20,440 bases of DNA, taken from assembly GCA_964522635.1 (NCBI GenBank), contig CAZFWT010000032.1, positions 1-20,440 of the forward strand, given 5' to 3'. Below, piece after piece: positions 14,884-20,440 of this stretch (position 1 is the first letter of the stretch; each line of letters opens with the position of its first letter). The notes beneath the pieces are model-generated. The model did not search any database. It saw nothing but the letters and a program-made list of their open reading frames with translations, and was not told where the DNA came from. A program made the position numbers and the translations under genes. The DNA comes from JACGMN01 sp964522635. Lineage in GTDB: Archaea > Halobacteriota > Syntropharchaeia > Alkanophagales > Methanospirareceae.

Positions 14884-15378
14884 CTATGTTGCCAAGCTCC
14901 TTACGGAAATCCCACCGTTCGTTGCCGCTGGCTCGATCTTCAGCCCTTTTGTTGCTGTTGCGGTTGCCTGCATCGTGGGAACTCTGGTCTGCGTTGGGAT
15001 CTGTGGTGGAACTCTTGTCGGTACACGCTGCGGTGCCGTGGTCTCTACTGGATTCATACCAGAGTACACACCGCCGGCCAGAGCGGTAAGTCCATAGCCC
15101 GTGAGTGCCGCGGCGACCGGTCTCGATTTGATCCCGATGCCCTTTAGGTAGCCTACGGCACCAAGGCCAGCGGCAACGATACCGACGCCGAGATTGACGC
15201 ACGCTGACGGCTGGCCCCAATTCTCATAGTCTCCGCCTTTGCCAAACAGAGGTTCACCGGGTTTGTCCATGTAACTTCGTAACGCCCAAACTTGTGCTCC
15301 ACCAATAGCAACGCCCACTACAGCGCCGCCGATCGCTTTACCGGACGGCGTTGCCGAAACAGATTCAGTCTTGTTCAT
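14884..15378 (-). CDS. Small membrane protein with three helices and a Pro/Thr-rich tail
   Basis: 164 residues, not recognised. Three glycine/alanine-rich hydrophobic segments are visible: about 14-32 (GKAIGGAVVGVAIGGAQVW), 60-78 (VNLGVGIVAAGLGAVGYLK) and 87-105 (PVAAALTGYGLTALAGGVY). The tail (about 108-164) is rich in Pro, Thr, Val and Arg with repeated VPT-like units (RVPTRVPPQIPTQTRVPT). It has no cleavable signal peptide. Gly-zipper helices of this kind occur in viral membrane and pore-forming proteins. It has its own TATA box and is followed by the beta-rich protein gene, so the pair is a distinct module and may form the envelope or inner membrane of a particle. That is inference. Confidence 0.65.
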   Translation of the reverse strand: MNKTESVSATPSGKAIGGAVVGVAIGGAQVWALRSYMDKPGEPLFGKGGDYENWGQPSACVNLGVGIVAAGLGAVGYLKGIGIKSRPVAAALTGYGLTALAGGVYSGMNPVETTAPQRVPTRVPPQIPTQTRVPTMQATATATKGLKIEPAATNGGISVRSLAT

Positions 15379-15426
15379 GTGGATCGATTATGCAGAGTCC
15401 TTCAAAAACTTTTGCATAGTGTAGAG

Positions 15427-15434
15427 TTTTATAG
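15427..15434 (-). promoter_or_regulatory. TATA box of the membrane/beta-protein module
   Basis: The minus strand reads CTATAAAA within ACCTATAAAACTC, 49-56 bases upstream of the ATG at 15378. It makes the two-gene module a separate transcription unit from the replication operon upstream. Confidence 0.55.
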
Positions 15435-15464
15435 GTATCTTTGCCCCCTAAAACGGTACTTTTT

Positions 15465-15839
15465 CTATAATCTAACCCTGGGCAGCAACAATTTTATCTT
15501 AAGACGTACCGCATAGCGGACAAATTCCGCTTTTGATTGAAATGAGCCAGTTGAGACAGCAGCTTCAGCCTCTTCATTTAGCCGAGGTGACAAACGGATT
15601 GTCCACTCCACTTCCTCATTATTCACTGGTATGAAATTTGATCCATCGTTCAAAGTATGGCTGAGCCGCCGGACAGAGGAGCGCACAAACTCAGCTTGAG
15701 TGGTGTAAGAACCTTTATCAGCCGCCTGCTTGGTTAGTGCGTCAAACCTTTTAGGCACCTTCACCTTGATCACTACATCGGCCTTCTGCCTTTTTTTTAT
15801 CACGATCGCTCGGCCTTGCCGTTGTTTAATCACGCTCAT
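15465..15839 (-). CDS. Tandem ribbon-helix-helix DNA-binding protein
   Basis: 124 residues with two ribbon-helix-helix motifs in one chain. The first is about 22-58 (VVIKVKVPKRFDALTKQAA then TTQAEFVRSSVRRL), the second about 77-115 (VEWTIRLSPRLNEEAEAAV then SKAEFVRYAVRLKI). Each has a strand with alternating basic/polar residues, helix 1, and the (S/T)-x-AEFVR turn into helix 2. RHH proteins normally dimerise to build one strand pair. Here a single chain could fold as a pseudo-dimer. The N-terminus is basic (KQRQGR, KKRQK). The start overlaps the stop of the next gene upstream by 4 bases (ATGA). It is the last gene of the six-gene operon and probably a repressor or a partition/copy-control protein. 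Confidence 0.85.
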   Translation of the reverse strand: MSVIKQRQGRAIVIKKRQKADVVIKVKVPKRFDALTKQAADKGSYTTQAEFVRSSVRRLSHTLNDGSNFIPVNNEEVEWTIRLSPRLNEEAEAAVSTGSFQSKAEFVRYAVRLKIKLLLPRVRL

Positions 15840-16324
15840 CTTTGCATCGACTCCAAAACGGGAAAGCCGATAAACTCGGATTCCGCTAATATTTTGCTCC
15901 GCCTCAAGCTTTGCTCTGTCTTATCCGTTTTTGTTAACGCTATGGTCGCTTTCCGTGCGAGCGATAAAACGATAATGTGCGCGCCCTTAATCTGTCTGTA
16001 GGTTACATGCACACCGACTCGCTCCATCTCATCCTTGCAACGCTTCAATTTTACCGCTAAGATCCGGGGCAAATTTACGGACGTATTGAGCGCCTTAGCT
16101 AGGTCATACGCAGTGCCCTGCCACCTGTGCCCGTCCTGCCCTTTGAGGTGTTCCGTTATTCGCGTGCCCAGCGTTTTTTCGGGTTCCGCGCCAGATAGGG
16201 TAATGAAGCTCCGCCCCCGATCTTTGCCGTCCAATCGCATATAAACGCCGCCAAATAGCCTTTGTGCCCATTGCTCTAGGCGATTCTTGAGGGCGCCATT
16301 GATCGTGCGCTGTTGATCGCTCAT
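15836..16324 (-). CDS. Winged-helix protein resembling the C-terminal domain of phage replication proteins
   Basis: 162 residues. The segment about 66-122 (RWQGTAYDLAKALN, LPRILAVKLKRCKDEMERVGVHV, IKGAHIIVLS) has the layout of the winged helix at the end of many phage and plasmid P4-type primase-helicases: W-x-GTA-x-LL, then LA-KL-R, a G(I/V)-x-V strand, and a basic strand. The N-terminal part (RLEQWAQRLFGGVYMRLDGKDRGRSFITLSG) is mixed and unassigned. It overlaps both neighbours by 4 bases (ATGA at each end), directly after the AAA+ ATPase gene. It may act as the separated DNA-reading domain of that ATPase. The family match is by pattern only. Confidence 0.6.
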   Translation of the reverse strand: MSDQQRTINGALKNRLEQWAQRLFGGVYMRLDGKDRGRSFITLSGAEPEKTLGTRITEHLKGQDGHRWQGTAYDLAKALNTSVNLPRILAVKLKRCKDEMERVGVHVTYRQIKGAHIIVLSLARKATIALTKTDKTEQSLRRSKILAESEFIGFPVLESMQR

Positions 16325-18111
16325 GGAGCACGCTCCTCTTGTTTCTCTTTAGCTTCCTTTGTTTGCATCTCTTGATATTTGCAGCAATAGGGATAATGTG
16401 CGGCTAGCTTCTCACTGGACGGGAACGGGGCACCACATCCAGAGCAAACGTATTCTATGCCTTCCGTGCCAGTATGTGGTATTTCTTTAAGATCGCGCCC
16501 GGAAGTGTTACGATTGCTATTATCTAGGATACTCTCTTCTTTTACCTCTTCTTCTGCGGAAATATTATATAGACTGCTCTCGTTGCCTTGTTTCGGTGTT
16601 GAAGCCTCTGTATTACGCGGCGCGTGACAACGCTTAGGTTGCGTAATAACTTCATCAATCTCCTCGCTCATGCCTTCGTTGCCATCGAAGCTTGTATCTT
16701 CAGCGACATCACGCGGCGGAGTATACAATCTCTCTATTTCGTTATCTGACTGCTCTACGCGCCCCGTTTTATTATTACACAGAAGCCCAGATGCGCAATA
16801 CTCGTTAAAAAAGTTCTCTACTTCTTGCTCGCCAATCTTGTCCAGTTTAGCCTCTTCCTTAAGGATAGTTTTAATCACGTTCTTTACTTCTTCCTCGTAC
16901 CCATCTTCTTGTAATGTTATGATTTTTGGTTCGCCTTTACCGCCATCAACCCGCCAGTTGATATATGGTTGCCCTCGACCTTTTTGTAGTTTTCTCCGAT
17001 CGGTATATCCCATTTCATAAAGATGCTTGAGTTTATCGCCTACAGTTCTCGGTGGTATCCCCAATTCATTAGCTATATTCGTTGTTGTTGGCCCGTCCTG
17101 AATCTCTTCATCTATAAAGATCGGATCAAATACTGGAAGAAAATTTAAAATCTGTTCCGCGATCGCGTCTATTTTATTCTCTCTTACATTCCCATACCAA
17201 AGCTTGCTTACCTTTTCTAAATCTTCCGGTGTCGCCAATATCACGCTTCCGATTCGCACACGGTTAGGATAATTCAGTAACGCGTGGCACTTAACGAGCG
17301 TGATAAATGCTTTTATTTCTGTCTTATCAGAAAGCCGCAACGCTCCAAACTCAAATCGGTAAGGAATCACTACATTAACGTTCTCGCTCATCACTTTTTG
17401 ATAAATCTGTTTTGCTATCTCTATCTCTCGGTCCACCTCTTTTCTCGTTAATGCAGGTATAAGCCGTGCATCGTCCTGGATCATATCGCACGCCGCTTTT
17501 AACGCTTCCTCGGATTCATCGGGATTAACGATTAAATACCGCCGTAACATCTGCCCCTGTTGATCCGCTAAACTTTGAACGGTTGTAGCTATAACCTGAA
17601 TCTCCTCTGGCACAATCAGCTCCTTGAACTTGCGGTGGTCGTCGACAGTAATATGCTTTAATGCCTCTCTCCCATCGGTTCCTAGTGCTTTCAATAAAAG
17701 AATCATATCAGAAGCAACTTCGTCAAAGAATAACGTTCTCCCTGATAGATTCAATCCGCCATCTCCAGCGTAGAAGATAGCTTTCGGACTTGCACTATCA
17801 AACTCTTCTTTATGTGCTTCAGGGATCGTTTTTAAAACGCTCCGTGACAGGTTGCTCTTTCCTGATCCCGGTTGCCCTACGAGTAGCCAATGCACTTTAT
17901 AAGGCTGATAGATTCCTAACGTGCTCAGCCATATGAGCTGCACCAGCTCCGTATCGCCTCTATGAAATTTTCCGATCGTGCTTGCTACAAACTCCAGCGC
18001 CTTTCCCTGATCAGCCAGCTCCACTGCTTTCGCTGCGTATTCTTTTGTCGTGGTTGCAAATCCTAGCTGCTTTTCTAGGCTTACTGTTGTCTGCTCGGTA
18101 TCGATCTCCAT
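16321..18111 (-). CDS. AAA+ ATPase with winged helix and zinc finger, probable replication helicase/initiator
   Basis: 596 residues. The ATPase core has Walker A GQPGSGKS (79-86), Walker B TLFFDE (126-131), sensor-like IQVIATTVQ (171-179), and arginine-rich MLRRYLIV (188-195) as arginine-finger/sensor 2 region. The preamble LIWLSTLGIYQPYKVHWLLV and the whole layout recall MCM-like and SF3/phage replicative ATPases. A winged helix follows at about 338-388 (PTTTNIANELGIPPRTVGDKLKHL plus basic wing KLQKGRGQPYINW), then an acidic, low-complexity linker (about 455-545). At the end is a C2HC/C2H2-like zinc finger: C556, C559, H572, C576. No primase domain is visible. It overlaps the next gene by 4 bases. 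It is the best candidate for the replication protein of the element. Confidence 0.82.
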   Translation of the reverse strand: MEIDTEQTTVSLEKQLGFATTTKEYAAKAVELADQGKALEFVASTIGKFHRGDTELVQLIWLSTLGIYQPYKVHWLLVGQPGSGKSNLSRSVLKTIPEAHKEEFDSASPKAIFYAGDGGLNLSGRTLFFDEVASDMILLLKALGTDGREALKHITVDDHRKFKELIVPEEIQVIATTVQSLADQQGQMLRRYLIVNPDESEEALKAACDMIQDDARLIPALTRKEVDREIEIAKQIYQKVMSENVNVVIPYRFEFGALRLSDKTEIKAFITLVKCHALLNYPNRVRIGSVILATPEDLEKVSKLWYGNVRENKIDAIAEQILNFLPVFDPIFIDEEIQDGPTTTNIANELGIPPRTVGDKLKHLYEMGYTDRRKLQKGRGQPYINWRVDGGKGEPKIITLQEDGYEEEVKNVIKTILKEEAKLDKIGEQEVENFFNEYCASGLLCNNKTGRVEQSDNEIERLYTPPRDVAEDTSFDGNEGMSEEIDEVITQPKRCHAPRNTEASTPKQGNESSLYNISAEEEVKEESILDNSNRNTSGRDLKEIPHTGTEGIEYVCSGCGAPFPSSEKLAAHYPYCCKYQEMQTKEAKEKQEERAP

Positions 18112-18112
18112 C

Positions 18113-18769
18113 TTATTCCACTCCGATCCGCTGTCGCTTGTATTCGTCTTCCAGAAACTCTAGCAGCCGTATCCTAGTGCTTTCGTTGGCCACAAACGGC
18201 CTCAATCGTTCATATTTCTTCCCTAATTCATCTAAATTCAAAAACCCATATAAGCCGCCAATGTCCTTGAGCGCGCAATAATCCTTAAATATCGCGTCGG
18301 GATCGTCTGAAACGTGCAATAGCTTGAGCATCCCTTTAAACGTCTTGGTTACTCTGATCTTTCGGTCTCTGTTTACCGCCCACCACTGCTTAGTCAGATC
18401 CCAGCGATATTCTTTCTCAAATGCTGCTAATAACGTCTCCTTATCCGATGCGGTTACTATTTCCGTGCTTATCTCCGGGAAAGTACCGCTCAAACTATCA
18501 AGTAGCCGTTCTCCAACTAGCCCCCAAATATACCGAAACTCTTTGTAGGCCTCAAAGAGCAAATCGGGATCGCTGACAAGACAAAGCTCCGATAAATCCC
18601 GCGCGAACTCTGCGGATCGCTTCGTTATTTCTTCCTTTCCTTTCCTCGGTGTCTTGATTTCGCTCGAAAGCTTTTTATGCACTGGGTAACAATAGTTATC
18701 TAAAGTGCTAACATAGTTCCCGTGTTCGTTCTGGCCGTTGCCCGCGGCCAGATTCCCTTTTTCGCTCAT
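18113..18769 (-). CDS. Unknown protein with an internal duplication, replication operon
   Basis: 218 residues, no recognised family. After a disordered N-terminus (about 1-50) two similar helical units appear. Unit 1 is about 55-123 (LSELCLVSDPDLLFEAYKEF, RYIWGLVGERL, then DKETLLAAFEKEYRW). Unit 2 is about 144-212 (MLKLLHVSDDPDAIFKDY, LKDIGGLYGFL, then TRIRLLEFLEDEYKR). Shared positions include L-x2-L-x-VSD-PD-x-(L/I)F-x2-Y, a Gly-Leu turn, and LL-x-F-E-x-EY-(R/K). Unit 1 ends in a Trp-rich stretch (WDLTKQWWAV). The gene stops 1 base before the ATPase start, so the products are made together. It may be a loader or adaptor for the ATPase; this is only inferred from position. Confidence 0.7.
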   Translation of the reverse strand: MSEKGNLAAGNGQNEHGNYVSTLDNYCYPVHKKLSSEIKTPRKGKEEITKRSAEFARDLSELCLVSDPDLLFEAYKEFRYIWGLVGERLLDSLSGTFPEISTEIVTASDKETLLAAFEKEYRWDLTKQWWAVNRDRKIRVTKTFKGMLKLLHVSDDPDAIFKDYCALKDIGGLYGFLNLDELGKKYERLRPFVANESTRIRLLEFLEDEYKRQRIGVE

Positions 18770-19063
18770 TTACCCGCCACCTACTGGTGCTGGCCTTCCT
18801 GGGCCTGTTCTCTTCCGCCGCTTAGTCCGTCCGCTATCCGCCTTTCGCTGCTGCTGTAAAATCTCGTCCGCACGTATCTCCGCTTGCCGCCGTATCTCGC
18901 CTAAAATCGCTAAAATCTTCGTTATCGGGGAGATAGGTACGCTTTTAAGTTCGCCGTGCCTATCTTCATCTGAGGCGTTCTCACGGACCGCCTCGCCCGC
19001 CGTGCCTGCCGGGTGGAAACTAGCGGCACGGTGGTCCTTCTCTTTAGCCATTTTTTTCCACAC
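18770..19063 (-). CDS. Small basic-tailed protein of the replication operon
   Basis: 97 residues, not recognised. A central helical segment (SPITKILAILGEIRRQAEIRADEILQQQ, about 45-72) could be a coiled coil. The tail RKADSGRTKRRKRTGPGRPAP is strongly basic and contains a GPGRP element like an AT-hook core, which would fit binding to the AT-rich region beside the operon. The next gene starts directly at its stop codon (TAA followed by ATG). Its own start overlaps the AbrB gene by 20 bases; a second ATG at 19051 (MAKEKDHRA) is an equally good start and leaves an 8-base overlap. Confidence 0.55.
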   Translation of the reverse strand: MWKKMAKEKDHRAASFHPAGTAGEAVRENASDEDRHGELKSVPISPITKILAILGEIRRQAEIRADEILQQQRKADSGRTKRRKRTGPGRPAPVGGG

Positions 19064-19250
19064 TCTCCTTCATGGGCCGGAGCAGAAGGTCGTCGTCAGA
19101 TGTGAGAAAGACCTCTAAGCAGTCGTTTTCAGTGATTCCACGCAGTTTTGCCCATTCTTTTGGTACTGTCATCAGATAACTTGAACAGATCCGCATTATC
19201 CTGCGCTGCCCGAAAGCAAAAATTGCAAAAATTGCACTATTTTCTGACAT
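19044..19250 (-). CDS. AbrB/SpoVT-like DNA-binding protein, first gene of the replication operon
   Basis: 68 residues. GQRRIMRICSSYLMTVPKEWAKLRGITEND followed by CLEVFLTSDDDLLLRP is the swapped-hairpin AbrB/SpoVT pattern (strand, S-x-Y-L-x-(T/V)-(V/L)-P-x-(E/K)-W, helix, strand). Archaeal members often regulate their own operon or act as antitoxins. No toxin gene is next to it. A TATA box centred 24 bases before the ATG predicts a leaderless transcript. The N-terminal SENSAIFAIFAF comes from a small direct repeat of AAAATTGC in the DNA and may be non-essential; an internal ATG (M19) would still keep the domain. It probably controls the six-gene operon from the adjacent AT-rich region. Confidence 0.78.
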   Translation of the reverse strand: MSENSAIFAIFAFGQRRIMRICSSYLMTVPKEWAKLRGITENDCLEVFLTSDDDLLLRPMKESVEKNG

Positions 19251-19270
19251 GCATCTGAAAAGGTAGACTT

Positions 19271-19278
19271 AATATAAA
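19271..19278 (-). promoter_or_regulatory. TATA box of the six-gene replication operon
   Basis: The minus strand reads TTTATATT inside GGTATTTATATTAAG, about 24 bases before the ATG at 19250. Confidence 0.6.
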
Positions 19279-19344
19279 TACCTTACGAATCAATATTAAT
19301 ACAATACACTACAACTTCTTTTCTTTTTTTGTAAAATAAATGAT

Positions 19345-19368
19345 ATAGGCTTATCAAGCCTTTAACCC
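19345..19368 (+). repeat. Third, diverged copy of the att core inside the right end
   Basis: The stretch 19347-19368 (AGGCTTATCAAGCCTTTAACCC with the middle changed) matches attR 19645-19666 at 19 of 22 positions, in the same orientation, and its ATAGG start matches the tRNA copy better than attR does. It lies 298 bases inside attR. Confidence 0.6.
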
Positions 19369-19507
19369 AAAATAAGCTTGAAAAATGCTCTATTTTAAAA
19401 AATATCGATTTATAATTAATATTCAATATTCTATAATAATTTAGGACTAAAGAGGATAGGGAGACGACGTAAAATTAAAAATAAAGACAAAATAAGGCTT
19501 TTTGCTA

Positions 19508-19527
19508 AAAATGTAGACCTACATTTT
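19508..19527. repeat. 20-bp palindrome in the AT-rich region
   Basis: AAAATGTAG, a 2-base spacer AC, and CTACATTTT: perfect 9-bp arms, the form of an operator or initiator-protein site. Confidence 0.55.
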
Positions 19528-19539
19528 ATCTAATTGTTG

Positions 19540-19557
19540 AATTTTTGCCCAAAAATT
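19540..19557. repeat. 18-bp palindrome in the AT-rich region
   Basis: AATTTTTG, spacer CC, and CAAAAATT: perfect 8-bp arms with the same 2-base spacing as the palindrome 13 bases to its left. Confidence 0.5.
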
Positions 19558-19644
19558 TGACCAAAAATATTTGTGATTCTAAAAAAATGGCTTAAAATGC
19601 TTCTTTCTTAAAATAGAGCATTAAAAATAGGTATTGCGGGTTAG

Positions 19645-19690
19645 AGGCTTGCCAAGCCTATAACCCGGGTCCAAATCCCGGTCGGCGCAT
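19645..19690 (+). repeat. attR: displaced 3' part of tRNA-Gly
   Basis: 46 bases matching 6986-7031 at 41 positions, with the first 17 identical. No 5' half of a tRNA precedes it, so it is a fragment. In the T-loop it has TCCAAAT instead of TTCAAAT, losing the near-universal T55, and its acceptor strand is TCGGCGC. Both fit a copy no longer under selection. Confidence 0.85.
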
Positions 19691-19728
19691 CTTTTTACTA
19701 TATATACGATAATTTTCGATTGCCGTTC

Positions 19729-20440
19729 TCAGCACAGCCGTATCGCCGGTATCCACCCTTCGTGCTGCTGGCCGTTGAGGTCCACGAACTCGGTGCACGT
19801 TATGACGCCACCGGTTGCGTTCCACGACGGCTCGTGGATGATCTGAGGGTACGAGCCGGTGCGGATGGTGTAGTTGTAGGTCTCGTTCGCATAGAGGGTG
19901 AATGAGTTGTTGAAGGTTAAGTTGTGCCAGTCGCCGGTGTAGCCATCCCACGTGGCGGTTACGTTCCACCCTGTCGTACTGTTCCAGATTTTAACGTACT
20001 CCGCTTGTCCGCCGGTACCGGGGCAGGGATAGGTGTAGAGAACCGAGACGTTAATGTCATAGAAGGGAGTGATGGTGCCGTTATGGTTGCCGGAAATGCT
20101 TGGGTAGTTACCTTCATTAGTATCGAAGATTGGGGGATAAACGAGCGGTAGACAATCGCCACCGTTTAGGATGTTGCCGGAAGAATTGTAGGGAAGCCGT
20201 GTATTTCCGATACCATCGCTGTCTGTATCTTTGCCAGTATAGTCGCTCCAGTAGTTGCCGCCGAGCCACAAACCGCTGATAATGTTTGTTCCAGAAGTCT
20301 TGGAAATGTTCCAGGTGTTGTTGCCGTCATCGTACGCGTTTATTGCGTTGTCGAAGTAGTTGTTGTAGATGTGATTGTCGTTGCTCGAAGAGGACAGGTA
20401 AACGCCGCGGTAGTTGTTCGAGACATTGTTGCCCGTCAGA
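19729..20440 (-). CDS. NosD-type beta-helix surface protein, C-terminal part (runs off right edge)
   Basis: The minus-strand frame is open from the right edge (first full codon at 20439) to a TGA at 19729-19731, giving the last 236 residues. They begin in NosD-type repeats (NNVSNNYRGVYLSSSSNDN, IYNNYFDNAINAYDDGNNTW, GTNIISGLWLGGNYWSDY, DTDSDGIGNTRLPYN) and the usual GGDCLPL closing motif. A beta-sandwich-like domain follows, with NVSVLYTYPCPGTGGQ and GWNVTATWDGYTGDWHNLTF, ending EGWIPAIRLC. Many N-x-S/T sites fit a glycosylated archaeal surface protein. Methionines at 20271 and elsewhere are internal, not the start. The stop lies 39 bases beyond attR, so the insertion left this gene whole at its 3' end. 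Confidence 0.88.
   Translation of the reverse strand, partial: LTGNNVSNNYRGVYLSSSSNDNHIYNNYFDNAINAYDDGNNTWNISKTSGTNIISGLWLGGNYWSDYTGKDTDSDGIGNTRLPYNSSGNILNGGDCLPLVYPPIFDTNEGNYPSISGNHNGTITPFYDINVSVLYTYPCPGTGGQAEYVKIWNSTTGWNVTATWDGYTGDWHNLTFNNSFTLYANETYNYTIRTGSYPQIIHEPSWNATGGVITCTEFVDLNGQQHEGWIPAIRLC

Larger units (their letters stand above)
19384..19622. repeat. Perfect 15-bp inverted repeat pair
   Basis: AATGCTCTATTTTAA at 19384-19398 is the exact reverse complement of TTAAAATAGAGCATT at 19608-19622. The arms are 209 bases apart and frame most of the AT-rich region. Confidence 0.7.
19251..19644. other. AT-rich, palindrome-rich intergenic region, candidate replication origin
   Basis: About 390 bases without a gene, strongly AT-rich compared with both sides. 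It holds the operon promoter, a diverged att-like site (19345-19368), a 15-bp inverted repeat pair (19384-19398 and 19608-19622), a 20-bp palindrome (19508-19527) and an 18-bp palindrome (19540-19557), plus many AATATT/TTAAAA runs. It lies between the first gene of the probable replication operon and the right att site. In the circular form it would be next to attP. Origin function is inference. Confidence 0.5.
6986..19690. mobile_element. Integrated archaeal plasmid/virus-like element in tRNA-Gly (about 12.66 kb)
   Basis: Two direct copies of the tRNA-Gly 3' part bound the segment: 6986-7031 and 19645-19690, 41 of 46 positions identical, with a perfect 17-bp core AGGCTTGCCAAGCCTAT. Copy-to-copy distance is 12,659 bp, the expected size of the excised circle. 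Inside are a tyrosine integrase, a probable replication operon with an AAA+ ATPase, several small DNA-binding proteins, a membrane/beta-rich protein pair, and restriction-modification and protease genes. No core genes lie inside, and base composition turns more AT-rich and uneven. The integrase gene is whole, so this is not the SSV type in which integration splits the gene. Whether it is a plasmid, a provirus or two stacked elements is open. Confidence 0.88.

Noticed and set aside
19640..19690. Second tRNA gene at the right end
   Set aside because: Only the 3' part is present. The bases upstream (AAAAATAGGTATTGCGGG) do not form acceptor or D arms, so it is an att fragment.
1..20440. CRISPR array or insertion sequence
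   Set aside because: I saw no regularly spaced short repeats and no transposase or terminal inverted repeats other than the features listed.

Overview
This window looks like euryarchaeal chromosome, probably a Methanosarcinales/ANME/Syntrophoarchaeum-like lineage. It holds NMD3, GatE of the archaeal GatDE amidotransferase, long-form PurQ, ribosomal protein S3Ae (eS1) and a beta-CASP nuclease of the aCPSF2 type. Its promoters are TATA-type, and both edges carry NosD/beta-helix surface proteins typical of such genomes. The exact lineage is inference.

Layout. (1) Positions 1-6920 are core chromosome: the N-terminal part of an exported beta-helix protein (leftward, cut by the edge), nmd3 (leftward), gatE (rightward), a NUDIX hydrolase translationally coupled to purQ, then rpS3Ae with an apparent CTG start and an aCPSF2-like nuclease. 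(2) A tRNA-Gly(GCC) gene lies at 6958-7030. (3) A segment of about 12.66 kb (6986-19690) is bounded by direct repeats: the 3' part of the tRNA on the left and a diverged 46-bp copy of it on the right. This is an integrated element. (4) Beyond 19690 the chromosome resumes with the C-terminal end of a NosD-type surface protein.

The element has two halves. The left half (7.2-13.0 kb) carries a ClpP/SppA-like SDH-family serine protease with a small upstream partner, an ArsR-like winged-helix regulator, and a rightward pair: a PD-(D/E)XK nuclease fused to an EVE/PUA-like domain, and a 957-residue type IIG-like restriction-modification enzyme. I read this as a defence cargo. The right half (13.1-19.6 kb) holds a very short tyrosine integrase, a winged-helix protein, a two-gene module (a beta-rich protein and a small three-helix membrane protein) with its own promoter, and a tight leftward six-gene operon. 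The operon runs AbrB-like regulator, basic protein, duplicated helical-repeat protein, AAA+ ATPase with winged helix and zinc finger, winged-helix protein, tandem ribbon-helix-helix protein. It starts next to an AT-rich, palindrome-rich stretch beside the right attachment site that could be the replication origin. The whole looks like a small archaeal plasmid or virus genome, possibly encoding a minimal virion or vesicle, that also carries antiviral genes.

Most noteworthy are the nuclease-EVE plus type IIG pair, the compact replication operon, the membrane/beta-protein pair as candidate structural proteins, the third att-like site inside the right end, and the CTG-started ribosomal protein gene. 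All family assignments are by eye from sequence motifs; no search was run.
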